Positions 1 to 6,315 of a stretch of DNA of 9,758 nt are shown in pieces. Position 1 is the stretch's first letter. Each line of letters starts with the position of its first letter. The DNA comes from CAYSZX01 sp964548875 (GTDB taxonomy: Bacteria; Patescibacteriota; Minisyncoccia; Minisyncoccales; JANBVM01). The notes beneath the pieces were generated by a model that worked only from the letters and a program-made list of their open reading frames with translations, ran no database searches and was not told where the DNA came from. The DNA lies in contig CAZJSP010000020.1 in NCBI GenBank assembly GCA_964548875.1, positions 1-9,758 of the forward strand. The letters run 5' to 3'. The translations under genes and the position numbers were made by a program.

Positions 1-2031
1 ACAACAACTGAGCGTATTTTATTTTACACTGGAAGAACTCACAAAATAGGTGGGGTGGATGAAGGAACAACAATTACTGATTGGATGGAACAGGAGAAGG
101 AAAAAGGAATTACCATTACTTCAGCAGCAGTTACTAATTATTGGTTGCCTGAAGATTTAAAAAAAGAAGGAGAAAAGAAGTATAAAATTAATTTAATTGA
201 CACTCCGGGACATATTGATTTTACAGCGGAGGTGCAGAGATCTCTTCGTGTTCTTGATGGAGGTATAGTTGTTTTTGATGGGGTGGCAGGAGTAGAGCCT
301 CAATCAGAGACTGTTTGGCGTCAAGCAGATAATTATAATGTTCCAAGAATTTGTTTTATTAATAAAATGGATAAAACAGGTGCTGATTTTGAAAAAAGCT
401 TAGAGTCAATTTGGGAAAAGCTTAATCCTAATGCTGTAGCCGTTCAATTGCCAATTGGATCAGGTTCTGATTTTGAGGGAGTAATTGACCTATTAAGAAT
501 GAAAGAAATTAGATTTTTGGGAGAGAGTGGAGAAAAATTAGAAGAAAAAGACGTTTCAGATGAATTTTTGTCTAAAGCTAAAGAATGGAGAGGAAAATTA
601 GTTGAAAGAATAGCCGCTGAAGATGAAAAATTATTAAGTAAATATTTAGAAGGAGAGGAAATCAATTTTCAAGAATTAAGAGAAGTTTTAAGAAAAGCAA
701 CTATTAATTTAAATTTAATTCCTGTTTTTTGTGGTTCTTCTTTAAGGAATAAGGGAGTGCAACCTCTTTTAGACGCTGTTGTTTATTATCTTCCTCATCC
801 ATTAAATATCCCTCCGGTTACTGGTAATTTGCCCGGTTCTGATGAAACCGTTGAAAGAAGATGTGATGATTCAGAACCATTTGCCGCTCTAGTTTTTAAA
901 GTGGCAACTGATCCTTATGTCGGAACCTTAAATTATTTTAGAGTTTATTCCGGAACATTAGAGAAAGGATCTTATCTCTACAATTCTAATTCAGGGGAAA
1001 AAGAGAGGATTAGTCGAATTTTAAGGATGACTGGGAATAAAAGAGAAGACGTTGATAAGGTTTTTGCTGGTGATATTGTTTCAACAGTCGGTTTAAAGAA
1101 CACATCTACTGGCCACACTCTTTGCGACGAAAAGGAACCGGTTATTTTAGAAGAAATAGAGTTTTCAAAGCCAGTTATTTCTGTACGAATTGAGCCTAAG
1201 AATAAAATTGATGAAGAAAGAATGAATATTGGTCTTAAAAAATTATCAGAAGAAGATCCCACCTTTACGATTAAAACAGATGATGATACGGGAGAAACAA
1301 TTATTTCTGGAATGGGAGAGCTTCATCTTGAAATTCTAGTTGATAGATTAAAAAGAGAATTTAAGGTGGAGGCTGATGTTGGCCAACCTCAAGTTGCCTA
1401 TAAAGAAACAACTGAAAATAAATCTGAAGGAGAAAGTAAATATGCTCGTCAATCAGGAGGAAGAGGTCAATACGGACATGTTATGATTAAAGTTGAGCCA
1501 AGAGAAAGAGGAGAAGGGTTTGAGTTTGTTGATGAAATTAAAGGAGGAACAATCCCAAGAGAATTTATTCCTGCTGTTGAAAAAGGTATTAAGGAGGCAA
1601 TGGATAAGGGGGTATTGGCTGGTTATCCTTTAGTTGATTTAAGGGTTACTCTTTACGATGGTTCTTTCCATGAAGTTGATTCTTCTGAATTCGCCTTTAA
1701 GATTGCCGGATCGATGGCTCTTCAGCAAGCAGCTCGAAAAGGAGGTCTTGTTTTGTTGGAACCAATTATGAAACTTGATGTTGTTGTTCCTTCTGATTAT
1801 TTTGGTGATGTTGTTGGTGATTTATCTTCAAGAAGAGGACAAATTAAAGAAACCAAAGATAGGCTTAATTTAAAGTTGATTAAAGCAGAAGCTCCGTTGG
1901 CCCAAATGTTTGGTTACGCAACAACAATTAGAAGCTTGACTAAGGGAAGAGGAACCTTTACAATGGAATTCGACCATTACGCTAAAATGCCCCAGAACAT
2001 TACAGAAGAAATTATTCAAGGCAAGCAATAA
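1..2031 (+). CDS. fusA: Elongation factor G (EF-G), 5'-truncated by window edge
   Basis: EF-G is the cytosolic GTPase that moves tRNAs and mRNA through the ribosome after peptide bond formation and also acts in ribosome recycling. The frame is open from base 1 and already reads TTTERILFYTG, which directly follows the P-loop Lys in E. coli EF-G. About 24 residues, including most of the G1 motif, therefore lie upstream, and 676 residues are visible. Visible motifs are switch I (GITITSAA, residues 36-43), G3 (DTPGHIDF, 67-74), G4 (NKMD, 121-124) and a G5-like CGSS before the domain II region. Domain IV carries QSGGRGQYGH and a conserved His in GSFHEVDSSE (visible residue 557), matching the tip His near E. 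coli 583. Domain V contains LLEPIMK and RSLTKGRG. Length and motifs are those of ordinary bacterial EF-G. The in-frame GTG at 55 is not the start because homology continues upstream. The gene precedes tuf, as in str operons. Confidence 0.98.
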   Translation, partial: TTTERILFYTGRTHKIGGVDEGTTITDWMEQEKEKGITITSAAVTNYWLPEDLKKEGEKKYKINLIDTPGHIDFTAEVQRSLRVLDGGIVVFDGVAGVEPQSETVWRQADNYNVPRICFINKMDKTGADFEKSLESIWEKLNPNAVAVQLPIGSGSDFEGVIDLLRMKEIRFLGESGEKLEEKDVSDEFLSKAKEWRGKLVERIAAEDEKLLSKYLEGEEINFQELREVLRKATINLNLIPVFCGSSLRNKGVQPLLDAVVYYLPHPLNIPPVTGNLPGSDETVERRCDDSEPFAALVFKVATDPYVGTLNYFRVYSGTLEKGSYLYNSNSGEKERISRILRMTGNKREDVDKVFAGDIVSTVGLKNTSTGHTLCDEKEPVILEEIEFSKPVISVRIEPKNKIDEERMNIGLKKLSEEDPTFTIKTDDDTGETIISGMGELHLEILVDRLKREFKVEADVGQPQVAYKETTENKSEGESKYARQSGGRGQYGHVMIKVEPRERGEGFEFVDEIKGGTIPREFIPAVEKGIKEAMDKGVLAGYPLVDLRVTLYDGSFHEVDSSEFAFKIAGSMALQQAARKGGLVLLEPIMKLDVVVPSDYFGDVVGDLSSRRGQIKETKDRLNLKLIKAEAPLAQMFGYATTIRSLTKGRGTFTMEFDHYAKMPQNITEEIIQGKQ

Positions 2032-2034
2032 TAT

Positions 2035-2063
2035 TTGACTTGTTTTATTAAAAAGGTTAAAAA
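2035..2063 (+). promoter_or_regulatory. Weak sigma70-like promoter candidate upstream of tuf
   Basis: TTGACT at 2035-2040 matches the -35 consensus at five of six positions. A 17-nt spacer leads to TAAAAA at 2058-2063, a poor -10. The site starts just after the fusA stop and lies about 95 nt upstream of tuf. A separate tuf promoter would fit the high demand for EF-Tu. However, this spacer is so AT-rich that -10-like words occur many times by chance, so the call is tentative. Confidence 0.25.
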
Positions 2064-2106
2064 AATAGTAATAAATAATAATAATTAATTAACAGAGTAA
2101 ATGAGC

Positions 2107-2134
2107 ATTGTTCTGAAAAATGTTTCAGAATGGT
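2107..2134 (+). promoter_or_regulatory. Hairpin in the tuf leader
   Basis: A perfect 8-bp inverted repeat, TTCTGAAA (2111-2118) and TTTCAGAA (2123-2130), closes on a 4-nt loop AATG. In RNA it can extend by three G-U pairs and one A-U pair to 12 bp (2107-2134). No T-run follows, so it does not look like an intrinsic terminator. A short outer pairing, AGAGT (2094-2098) with ACTCT (2145-2149), could close a larger structure ending next to the tuf start codon. A 12-codon ORF (2101-2139) overlaps the hairpin. It may be an RNA control or processing element for tuf; the function is unknown. Confidence 0.4.
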
Positions 2135-2157
2135 TGTGAATTAAACTCTTTATTTTC

Positions 2158-3354
2158 ATGGCAAAAGAAAAATTTGAGAGGACAAAACCTCATATCAACA
2201 TTGGTACTATCGGCCATGTTGATCATGGAAAAACAACCTTAACAGCAGGTGTTTTAAACTATTGTAAATTAAAAGGCTGGAAAGGTTCTGAGTTGTCGGT
2301 AGACCAGATTGACTCTGCTCCTGAAGAAAAGGAGAGAGGAGTAACTATTTCTGTTTCTCACGTTGAATTTGAAACAGAAAAAAGACACTATGCTTGGATC
2401 GATTGTCCAGGACATGCTGACTATATTAAAAACATGATTACCGGAGCGGCCCAAATGGATGGGGCTATTTTAGTAGTTAGTGCTGTTGATGGGGCCATGC
2501 CTCAGACTAGAGAACACATTCTACTTGCTAAACAGGTAGGTCTTCCTCGTGTTATTGTTTTCATGAACAAGACAGATGCTGTTGATGATCCAGAAATGAT
2601 TGATTTAGCTGAAGCAGAATTAAGAGAACTATTAAATAAATATGAGTTTCCAGGAGATGAAGTACCTTTCATTAGAGGTTCAGCTCTAAAAGCTACTGAA
2701 GCAACTTCTGCCGATGATGAGGCCATGAAACCTATTGAAGAATTAGTTAATGCTATTGATTCTTATTTCCCAGACCCAGGAAGAGAAACTGATAAACCTT
2801 TCTTGATGGCCATTGAGGATGTTTTCTCAATTGCTGGTCGAGGAACAGTTGCAACTGGTAGAATTGAAAGAGGGATTGTTAAGGCTGATGAAAAAGTAGA
2901 AATTGTTGGCATTAAAGACACTCAAGAAACAACTGTTGTTTCTGTTGAGATGTTTAATAAGATTTTAGATGAGGGTTTGGCTGGAGATAATGTTGGAGTA
3001 CTTTTAAGAGGAGTTAAGAAAGAAGATATTGAAAGAGGACAAGTTTTAGCTGCACCAGGGAGCATTACTCCTCATAGAGAATTTGAAGCTCAAGTTTATG
3101 TTTTGTCTAAGGAAGAAGGTGGTAGACATACTCCTTTCTTTAAAGGATATAAACCTCAATTTTACTTTAGAACTACTGATGTAACTGGAGATGTAATTTT
3201 ACCGGAAGGAACAGAGATGGTAATGCCAGGAGATAAAGTAGACTTGAAAGTTCAACTTATTGTTCCTATCGCTATGGAAGAAAAACAAAAATTTGCTATT
3301 AGAGAAGGAGGAAAAACTGTAGGAGCCGGGGTTGTAACTAAAATTATTAAATAA
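2158..3354 (+). CDS. tuf: Elongation factor Tu (EF-Tu)
   Basis: EF-Tu is the GTPase that carries aminoacyl-tRNA to the ribosomal A site. The 398-residue product is full length for the family (394 in E. coli) and starts with the family sequence MAKEKFERTKPH. Motifs in order are the P-loop GHVDHGKT (19-26), switch I Thr in RGVTI (60-64), DCPGHADY (82-89), NKTD (137-140) and SALK (175-178). The domain II/III signatures GRGTVATGR, GGRHTPFFKGY and a C-terminal REGGKTVGAGVV follow. Switch I reads GVTISVSHVEF where E. coli has GITINTSHVEY, a mild divergence, and NKTD replaces the common NKCD or NKVD. No Shine-Dalgarno motif lies within 20 nt of the ATG, which follows a pyrimidine-rich stretch. The gene is separated from fusA by 126 nt and is followed by a strong terminator, so it may be transcribed partly on its own. 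Confidence 0.99.
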   Translation: MAKEKFERTKPHINIGTIGHVDHGKTTLTAGVLNYCKLKGWKGSELSVDQIDSAPEEKERGVTISVSHVEFETEKRHYAWIDCPGHADYIKNMITGAAQMDGAILVVSAVDGAMPQTREHILLAKQVGLPRVIVFMNKTDAVDDPEMIDLAEAELRELLNKYEFPGDEVPFIRGSALKATEATSADDEAMKPIEELVNAIDSYFPDPGRETDKPFLMAIEDVFSIAGRGTVATGRIERGIVKADEKVEIVGIKDTQETTVVSVEMFNKILDEGLAGDNVGVLLRGVKKEDIERGQVLAAPGSITPHREFEAQVYVLSKEEGGRHTPFFKGYKPQFYFRTTDVTGDVILPEGTEMVMPGDKVDLKVQLIVPIAMEEKQKFAIREGGKTVGAGVVTKIIK

Positions 3355-3372
3355 ACTAGATGAAAAGCAGAT

Positions 3373-3404
3373 CTGAGGCTTGTGGAAGCCTCAGCTTTGT
3401 TTTT
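3373..3404 (+). terminator. Intrinsic terminator between tuf and rpsJ
   Basis: A perfect 9-bp, GC-containing stem, CTGAGGCTT (3373-3381) with AAGCCTCAG (3386-3394), closes on a GTGG tetraloop. It is followed by CTTTGTTTTT (3395-3404), giving a clear U-tract. AAAG at 3364-3367 can additionally pair with CTTT at 3395-3398. This is a textbook rho-independent terminator placed 18 nt after the tuf stop. Only 21 nt separate its end from the rpsJ ATG, leaving little room for a new promoter, so rpsJ probably relies on readthrough and the site may act as an attenuator that keeps rpsJ mRNA below tuf mRNA. Confidence 0.88.
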
Positions 3405-3425
3405 CAGGGGTAAGTTCTTAATCAA

Positions 3426-3761
3426 ATGTCTAAAAAAACTGAAGAAAAAAAGAATTCAAAGAAAAAGATTCGTATTAAATTACGAGCCTATGATCACAAG
3501 ATAATAGATAGTTCTGCTAAGCAGATTATTGAAACAGCTTTTCGTTGTGGGAATGAAGTAGTTGGCCCTATTCCTTTACCGACCGAGACCCATAAATATA
3601 CTGTTAATAGGTCCACTTTTGTTAACAAAAGAGCTAGAGAGCAATTTGAAGTGCGAATTCATAAGAGATTAATTGATATTTTGGGGCCCAACCCTAAAAT
3701 TTTAGATGCTTTAAGAAATTTAGATTTACCGGCAGGTGTGGACATTCAGATTAAAATATAG
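3426..3761 (+). CDS. rpsJ: Small-subunit ribosomal protein S10 (uS10)
   Basis: S10 is a protein of the 30S head and, as NusE in complex with NusB, also a transcription antitermination factor in many bacteria. The 111-residue product matches S10 throughout: KIRIKLRAYDH (14-24), IPLPTETHKYTV in the central part, NKRAREQFEVRIHKRLIDI and the C-terminal LDLPAGVDIQIKI. It has a Lys-rich N-terminal extension of about 10 residues relative to E. coli S10. An AGGGG run lies 14-15 nt before the ATG, too distant to be a good ribosome binding site. The gene sits alone between two terminator-like hairpins, with tuf upstream and rplC 114 nt downstream. Placing rpsJ after tuf rather than directly against rplC is a known arrangement, for example in cyanobacteria and plastids. 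The identification is secure. Confidence 0.98.
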   Translation: MSKKTEEKKNSKKKIRIKLRAYDHKIIDSSAKQIIETAFRCGNEVVGPIPLPTETHKYTVNRSTFVNKRAREQFEVRIHKRLIDILGPNPKILDALRNLDLPAGVDIQIKI

Positions 3762-3786
3762 TAATCTTTCAAGAGTAAAAAGATTA
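3762..3786 (+). other. AT-rich stem-loop immediately after rpsJ
   Basis: TAATCTTT (3762-3769) and AAAGATTA (3779-3786) form a perfect 8-bp inverted repeat around a 9-nt loop, starting at the base after the rpsJ TAG. It has little GC and no T-run after it, so it is not a convincing terminator. It could protect the 3' end of the rpsJ message or be chance in an AT-rich spacer. Confidence 0.35.
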
Positions 3787-3838
3787 AATGTTAAACATTA
3801 ATTATTAAAATTATTTTTTGAATAGTCTTTAGGTGAAT

Positions 3839-3865
3839 AACCGGGCTATTGCTCGGTTTTTCTTT
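3839..3865 (+). terminator. Terminator-like hairpin or attenuator in the rplC leader
   Basis: AACCGGGC (3839-3846) pairs with GCTCGGTT (3851-3858) through 8 bp including one G-U pair, over a TATT loop. The run TTTTTCTTT (3857-3865) follows. It is the most GC-rich part of an otherwise AT-rich 114-nt spacer (3762-3875). The T-run ends only 10 nt before the rplC ATG. The same T-run can pair with the A-run beside the start codon (TTTTTC 3857-3862 with GAAAAA 3868-3873), and AATAGT (3821-3826) can pair with GCTATT (3845-3850), which would break the hairpin. It may end the fusA-tuf-rpsJ transcript or act as an attenuator for the rplC operon. I see no strong promoter in the spacer; TAAAAT at 3806-3811 is a possible -10 without a good -35. 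Confidence 0.7.
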
Positions 3866-3875
3866 AAGAAAAAAC

Positions 3876-4472
3876 ATGAAATTTATATTAGGATTAAAAA
3901 ATGGTATGACTCAGATTTTTGATGAAGAAGGGAATCATATTCCTGTAACTGTTATTGAAGCTGAACCTAATCATGTTTTGCAGATTAAAACTGAACAGAA
4001 TGATGGCTATGAATCAGTTCAAGTAGGTTTTCAAAAATTAAAAGAGAAAAAAATAAAAAAACCTATGAAAGAAAAGCCCTATAGGTTTATTAGAGAGTTT
4101 CGAGGAGATTTAGATATTAACGAATACAAGAAAGGAGACGAAATTAATGTTTCAGTTTTTAAAGAGAAAGATAAAATTAAAGTTTCAGGTATTGCTAAAG
4201 GAAAAGGTTTTCAGGGGGGAGTAAAGAGATGGGGGATGAGAGGGTCTCCCTCTTCCAGAGGTCATCCAGCTCAAAGAAAAATTGGATCAATTGGTTGGTC
4301 CACTTTAGCTCGGGTTATTAAAGGTAAAAAAATGCCTGGTCGAATGGGAGGAAAGAGAATTACCACTAAAAACCTTGAAATTGTTAAGGTTGATTCTGAA
4401 AACAATGTTTTAATGATTAAAGGAGCAGTTCCAGGAAGAAAGGGAACTCTCTTAGAAATTAGAAAAGAATAA
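3876..4472 (+). CDS. rplC: Large-subunit ribosomal protein L3 (uL3)
   Basis: L3 is an early-assembling 50S protein whose extended loop reaches towards the peptidyl-transferase centre. The ATG at 3876 gives MKFILGLKNGMTQIF, aligning with the family start (MIGLVGKKVGMTRIF in E. coli). The in-frame TTG at 3849 would add nine unrelated residues and lies inside the terminator hairpin, so I reject it. The product is 198 residues. The signature region runs from GKGFQGGVKRWG (109-120) through GSIG (137-140) to KGKKMPGRMGG (149-159). The loop after GSIG carries Trp141, and the stretch before it reads QRKIGSIG where RRPGSIG is more usual. Upstream of the ATG is only an A-rich run, with no Shine-Dalgarno. 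Its stop overlaps the rplD start by one base (TAATG), so translation is probably coupled. It is the first gene of the long L3-L5 run. Confidence 0.98.
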   Translation: MKFILGLKNGMTQIFDEEGNHIPVTVIEAEPNHVLQIKTEQNDGYESVQVGFQKLKEKKIKKPMKEKPYRFIREFRGDLDINEYKKGDEINVSVFKEKDKIKVSGIAKGKGFQGGVKRWGMRGSPSSRGHPAQRKIGSIGWSTLARVIKGKKMPGRMGGKRITTKNLEIVKVDSENNVLMIKGAVPGRKGTLLEIRKE

Positions 4473-5104
4473 TGAAATATTCAGTTTTAAATCAGCAAGG
4501 GAAAAAAGTTGAAGAAATTTCTTTACCGAAAGATATTTTTGGTGTTAGGATTAACAGAGACCTGTTACATCAGGTTGTTGTTTCTCAGCAATCTAATCGA
4601 AGACAAGGAACAGCTCATACTAAGGGAAGAGGAGAAGTAAGAGGGGGCGGGAAAAAACCTTGGAGGCAAAAAGGTTTAGGAAGAGCAAGGCATGGGTCTA
4701 TTCGTTCTCCCATTTGGATTGGAGGAGGAACTACTTTTGGTCCGAATAAAGAGAAAATTTTCAAAAAAAGAATTCCTAAGAAAATGAAAAGAAAAGCAAT
4801 TTTAATGAGCTTGTCGAGCAAGGTTAATGATAAGGACTTGATTATTTTAGATAAATTGAAAATTGAGAAGCCTAAAACTAAAATAGTTGCTGATATTTTT
4901 AAAAAAATATTGAAAGAAGAGAAAAAATCTTTAATTGTTTTACCTGAATTAGATAGAAATTTGATTTTAGCATTAAGGAATATTCCCTATCTTCAAACAA
5001 TTCAAGCTAAAGATTTAAATTGTTTAGAGTTGTTGTCTTACAAAAACGTTGTTTTATTAAAAAGCAGTATTAAGATAATTGAGGATATTTTTCTTAAAAA
5101 ATAA
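4472..5104 (+). CDS. rplD: Large-subunit ribosomal protein L4 (uL4)
   Basis: L4 binds 23S rRNA and sends a long loop into the peptide exit tunnel beside L22. In E. coli it also represses the S10 operon. The 210-residue product has the family length. Its tunnel-loop signature runs from RRQGTAHTKGRGEVRGGG (43-60) through KKPWRQKGLGRARHGS (61-76) to SPIWIGGGTTFGP (79-91). The C-terminal half, with segments such as DLIILDKL and SLIVLPELD, fits the Rossmann-like globular domain. The start overlaps the rplC stop by one base, and no Shine-Dalgarno motif is visible. The rplW start follows the stop after two bases. Whether L4 controls this operon cannot be told; the leader before rplC would be the place to look. 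Confidence 0.98.
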   Translation: MKYSVLNQQGKKVEEISLPKDIFGVRINRDLLHQVVVSQQSNRRQGTAHTKGRGEVRGGGKKPWRQKGLGRARHGSIRSPIWIGGGTTFGPNKEKIFKKRIPKKMKRKAILMSLSSKVNDKDLIILDKLKIEKPKTKIVADIFKKILKEEKKSLIVLPELDRNLILALRNIPYLQTIQAKDLNCLELLSYKNVVLLKSSIKIIEDIFLKK

Positions 5105-5106
5105 AA

Positions 5107-5523
5107 ATGGCATTAAAAGATATTTTTAAAACTAAAAAGGAAGAAGAGAAGAAAGAAATCAAGAAAGAAAAGATAAAGAAAAAAGAAAGAAAAGAGAAAA
5201 AACAAGAGAAAAAACAAGATAAAAAGAAAAAATCTTCTGATGATTTTTCTTATAAGATTTTAAAATGCCCTCATATTACTGAAAAATCAACCATTTTGTC
5301 AGAAGACAATCAGTATGTCTTTGAAGTCTATAACAAGGCCAATAAGATAGAGATTAGAAAGGCGGTTGAATCTTTGTATGGGGTTGATGTTCTAAATGTT
5401 CAAATTATTAAAGTTCCTAGAAAAAAGAGAAGAATAGGTAGAGTGAGTGGCTGGAGAAAAGGCTATAAAAAAGCTATTGTTAGAATTAAGGAAGGACAAA
5501 AGATTGAAGATTTAATTAGTTAA
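5107..5523 (+). CDS. rplW: Large-subunit ribosomal protein L23 (uL23) with Lys-rich N-terminal extension
   Basis: L23 sits at the rim of the peptide exit tunnel, where it is the docking site for trigger factor and signal recognition particle. The 138-residue product is about 40 residues longer than usual (roughly 95-100). The L23 core covers residues 49-138: YKILKCPHITEKSTIL (49-64), then FEVYNKANKIEIRKAVESLY (72-91) and the RNA-binding basic segment PRKKRRIGRVSGWRKGYKKA (104-123). Residues 1-48 are low complexity, nearly all Lys and Glu with EKKQ-type tetrapeptide repeats. They begin with MALKDIF, so the start is probably genuine: the frame is uninterrupted and the ATG follows the rplD stop by two bases. 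The extension is probably disordered and may contact rRNA, the membrane or nascent-chain factors. No Shine-Dalgarno motif is seen. Confidence 0.96.
   Translation: MALKDIFKTKKEEEKKEIKKEKIKKKERKEKKQEKKQDKKKKSSDDFSYKILKCPHITEKSTILSEDNQYVFEVYNKANKIEIRKAVESLYGVDVLNVQIIKVPRKKRRIGRVSGWRKGYKKAIVRIKEGQKIEDLIS
5192..5227 (+). repeat. rplW: 12-nt tandem repeat in the rplW extension
   Basis: The 12-mer AAGAGAAAAAAC occurs twice in perfect tandem (5192-5203 and 5204-5215), followed by a degenerate third copy with three differences (5216-5227). In frame it encodes EKKQ, EKKQ, DKKK. It lies in a purine-rich tract covering most of 5134-5232. This suggests the Lys-rich extension grew by slippage or local duplication. 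Confidence 0.75.
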
Positions 5524-5525
5524 TT

Positions 5526-6314
5526 ATGAAGAAAAAGAATACTAAAAAACAAATATTGAGTAAAAAGAAACCTGAAAAACACCTTACTGTTGATTTAAGA
5601 AAAAAAGGTGGAAGGTCTAATTCAGGGAGAATTACTGTTCGTCATAGGGGTGGAGGAGTAAAAAGACTTTATCGAATTGTTGATTTTGGTCAGGAAAGAA
5701 AAGGATTAGAAGGAGAAGTTCTTGCTTTAGAATATGATCCTAATAGAACAGCCTTTTTAGCCTTAATTAAATATGAAAATGAAGACAAGAGATACATTTT
5801 AGCTCCAGATGGTATTAAAGTGGGAGATAAAATTATTTGTGATGACAAGGTTGAAATAAAAATAGGGAATAGGATGAAATTAAAAAACATTATTTCTGGA
5901 ACTCAGGTTTATAATATTGCTTTGGATCCTCAAAAAGGAGGAATCATGATGAGGTCAGCAGGAACTTCAGCTAAGGTTTTGTCTCATGAAGGGAAGCATA
6001 CAACCTTAAAATTAAGATCAAAAGAAGTGAGGAAAGTATTATCTGAATGTTTTGCTTCAATAGGTCAAGTTTCTCATCCTGGTAAAAAGTTTGAAAAAAT
6101 AGGGAAGGCAGGAAAAAAAAGGAGAAAGGGTTGGAAGCCAACAGTAAGAGGTTCTGCTATGAACACCATTGATCATCCGCACGGAGGAGGAACAGGAAGG
6201 ACTTCTATTGGATTGAAACACCCAAAGACCCCTTGGGGGAAGAATGCTTATGGTGTTAAAACTAGAAAGAAAAATAAGTCGTCAGATAAATTAATAGTTA
6301 AAAGAAGAAAATAA
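5526..6314 (+). CDS. rplB: Large-subunit ribosomal protein L2 (uL2), short N-terminus
   Basis: L2 is a core 50S protein needed for subunit association and peptidyl-transferase activity. The 262-residue product shows the RNA-binding region GGRSNSGRITVRHRGGG (28-44), YRIVDF (49-54), EYDPNRTA (69-76) and RYILAP (89-94). The C-terminal signature VRGSAMNTIDHPHGGGTGR (207-225) includes the conserved His residues 217 and 219. The family N-terminus normally carries a PTSPGRR-type segment before the GGR(N/S)N motif. Here that segment is absent: GGR falls at residues 28-30 instead of 41-43 as in E. coli, and it is replaced by a Lys-rich stretch. An in-frame TAG at 5517-5519, nine bases upstream of the ATG, rules out a longer start. 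Spacing is two bases after rplW and one base before rpsS. Confidence 0.97.
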   Translation: MKKKNTKKQILSKKKPEKHLTVDLRKKGGRSNSGRITVRHRGGGVKRLYRIVDFGQERKGLEGEVLALEYDPNRTAFLALIKYENEDKRYILAPDGIKVGDKIICDDKVEIKIGNRMKLKNIISGTQVYNIALDPQKGGIMMRSAGTSAKVLSHEGKHTTLKLRSKEVRKVLSECFASIGQVSHPGKKFEKIGKAGKKRRKGWKPTVRGSAMNTIDHPHGGGTGRTSIGLKHPKTPWGKNAYGVKTRKKNKSSDKLIVKRRK

Positions 6315-6315
6315 A

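Noticed and set aside
55..57. GTG as start of fusA
   Set aside because: The EF-G sequence continues in frame to base 1, so this is an internal Val and the gene is cut by the window edge.
2032..2157. tRNA gene in the fusA-tuf spacer
   Set aside because: No cloverleaf arms or GTTCGA-type T-loop could be found; the only strong pairing is the single hairpin.
3849..3875. Upstream TTG start for rplC adding nine residues
   Set aside because: The extension is not in the L3 family and is encoded by the terminator hairpin; ATG at 3876 matches the family start.
5134..5232. Purine-rich tract in rplW as a non-coding repeat or assembly artefact
   Set aside because: The frame stays open and leads directly into the L23 core, so it is coding; the short tandem repeat is reported instead.
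6105..6125. Eight-A run in rplB as a programmed -1 frameshift site
   Set aside because: The L2 family sequence continues unbroken in the original frame, and there is no clear downstream stem; the shifted frame merely runs to a stop.
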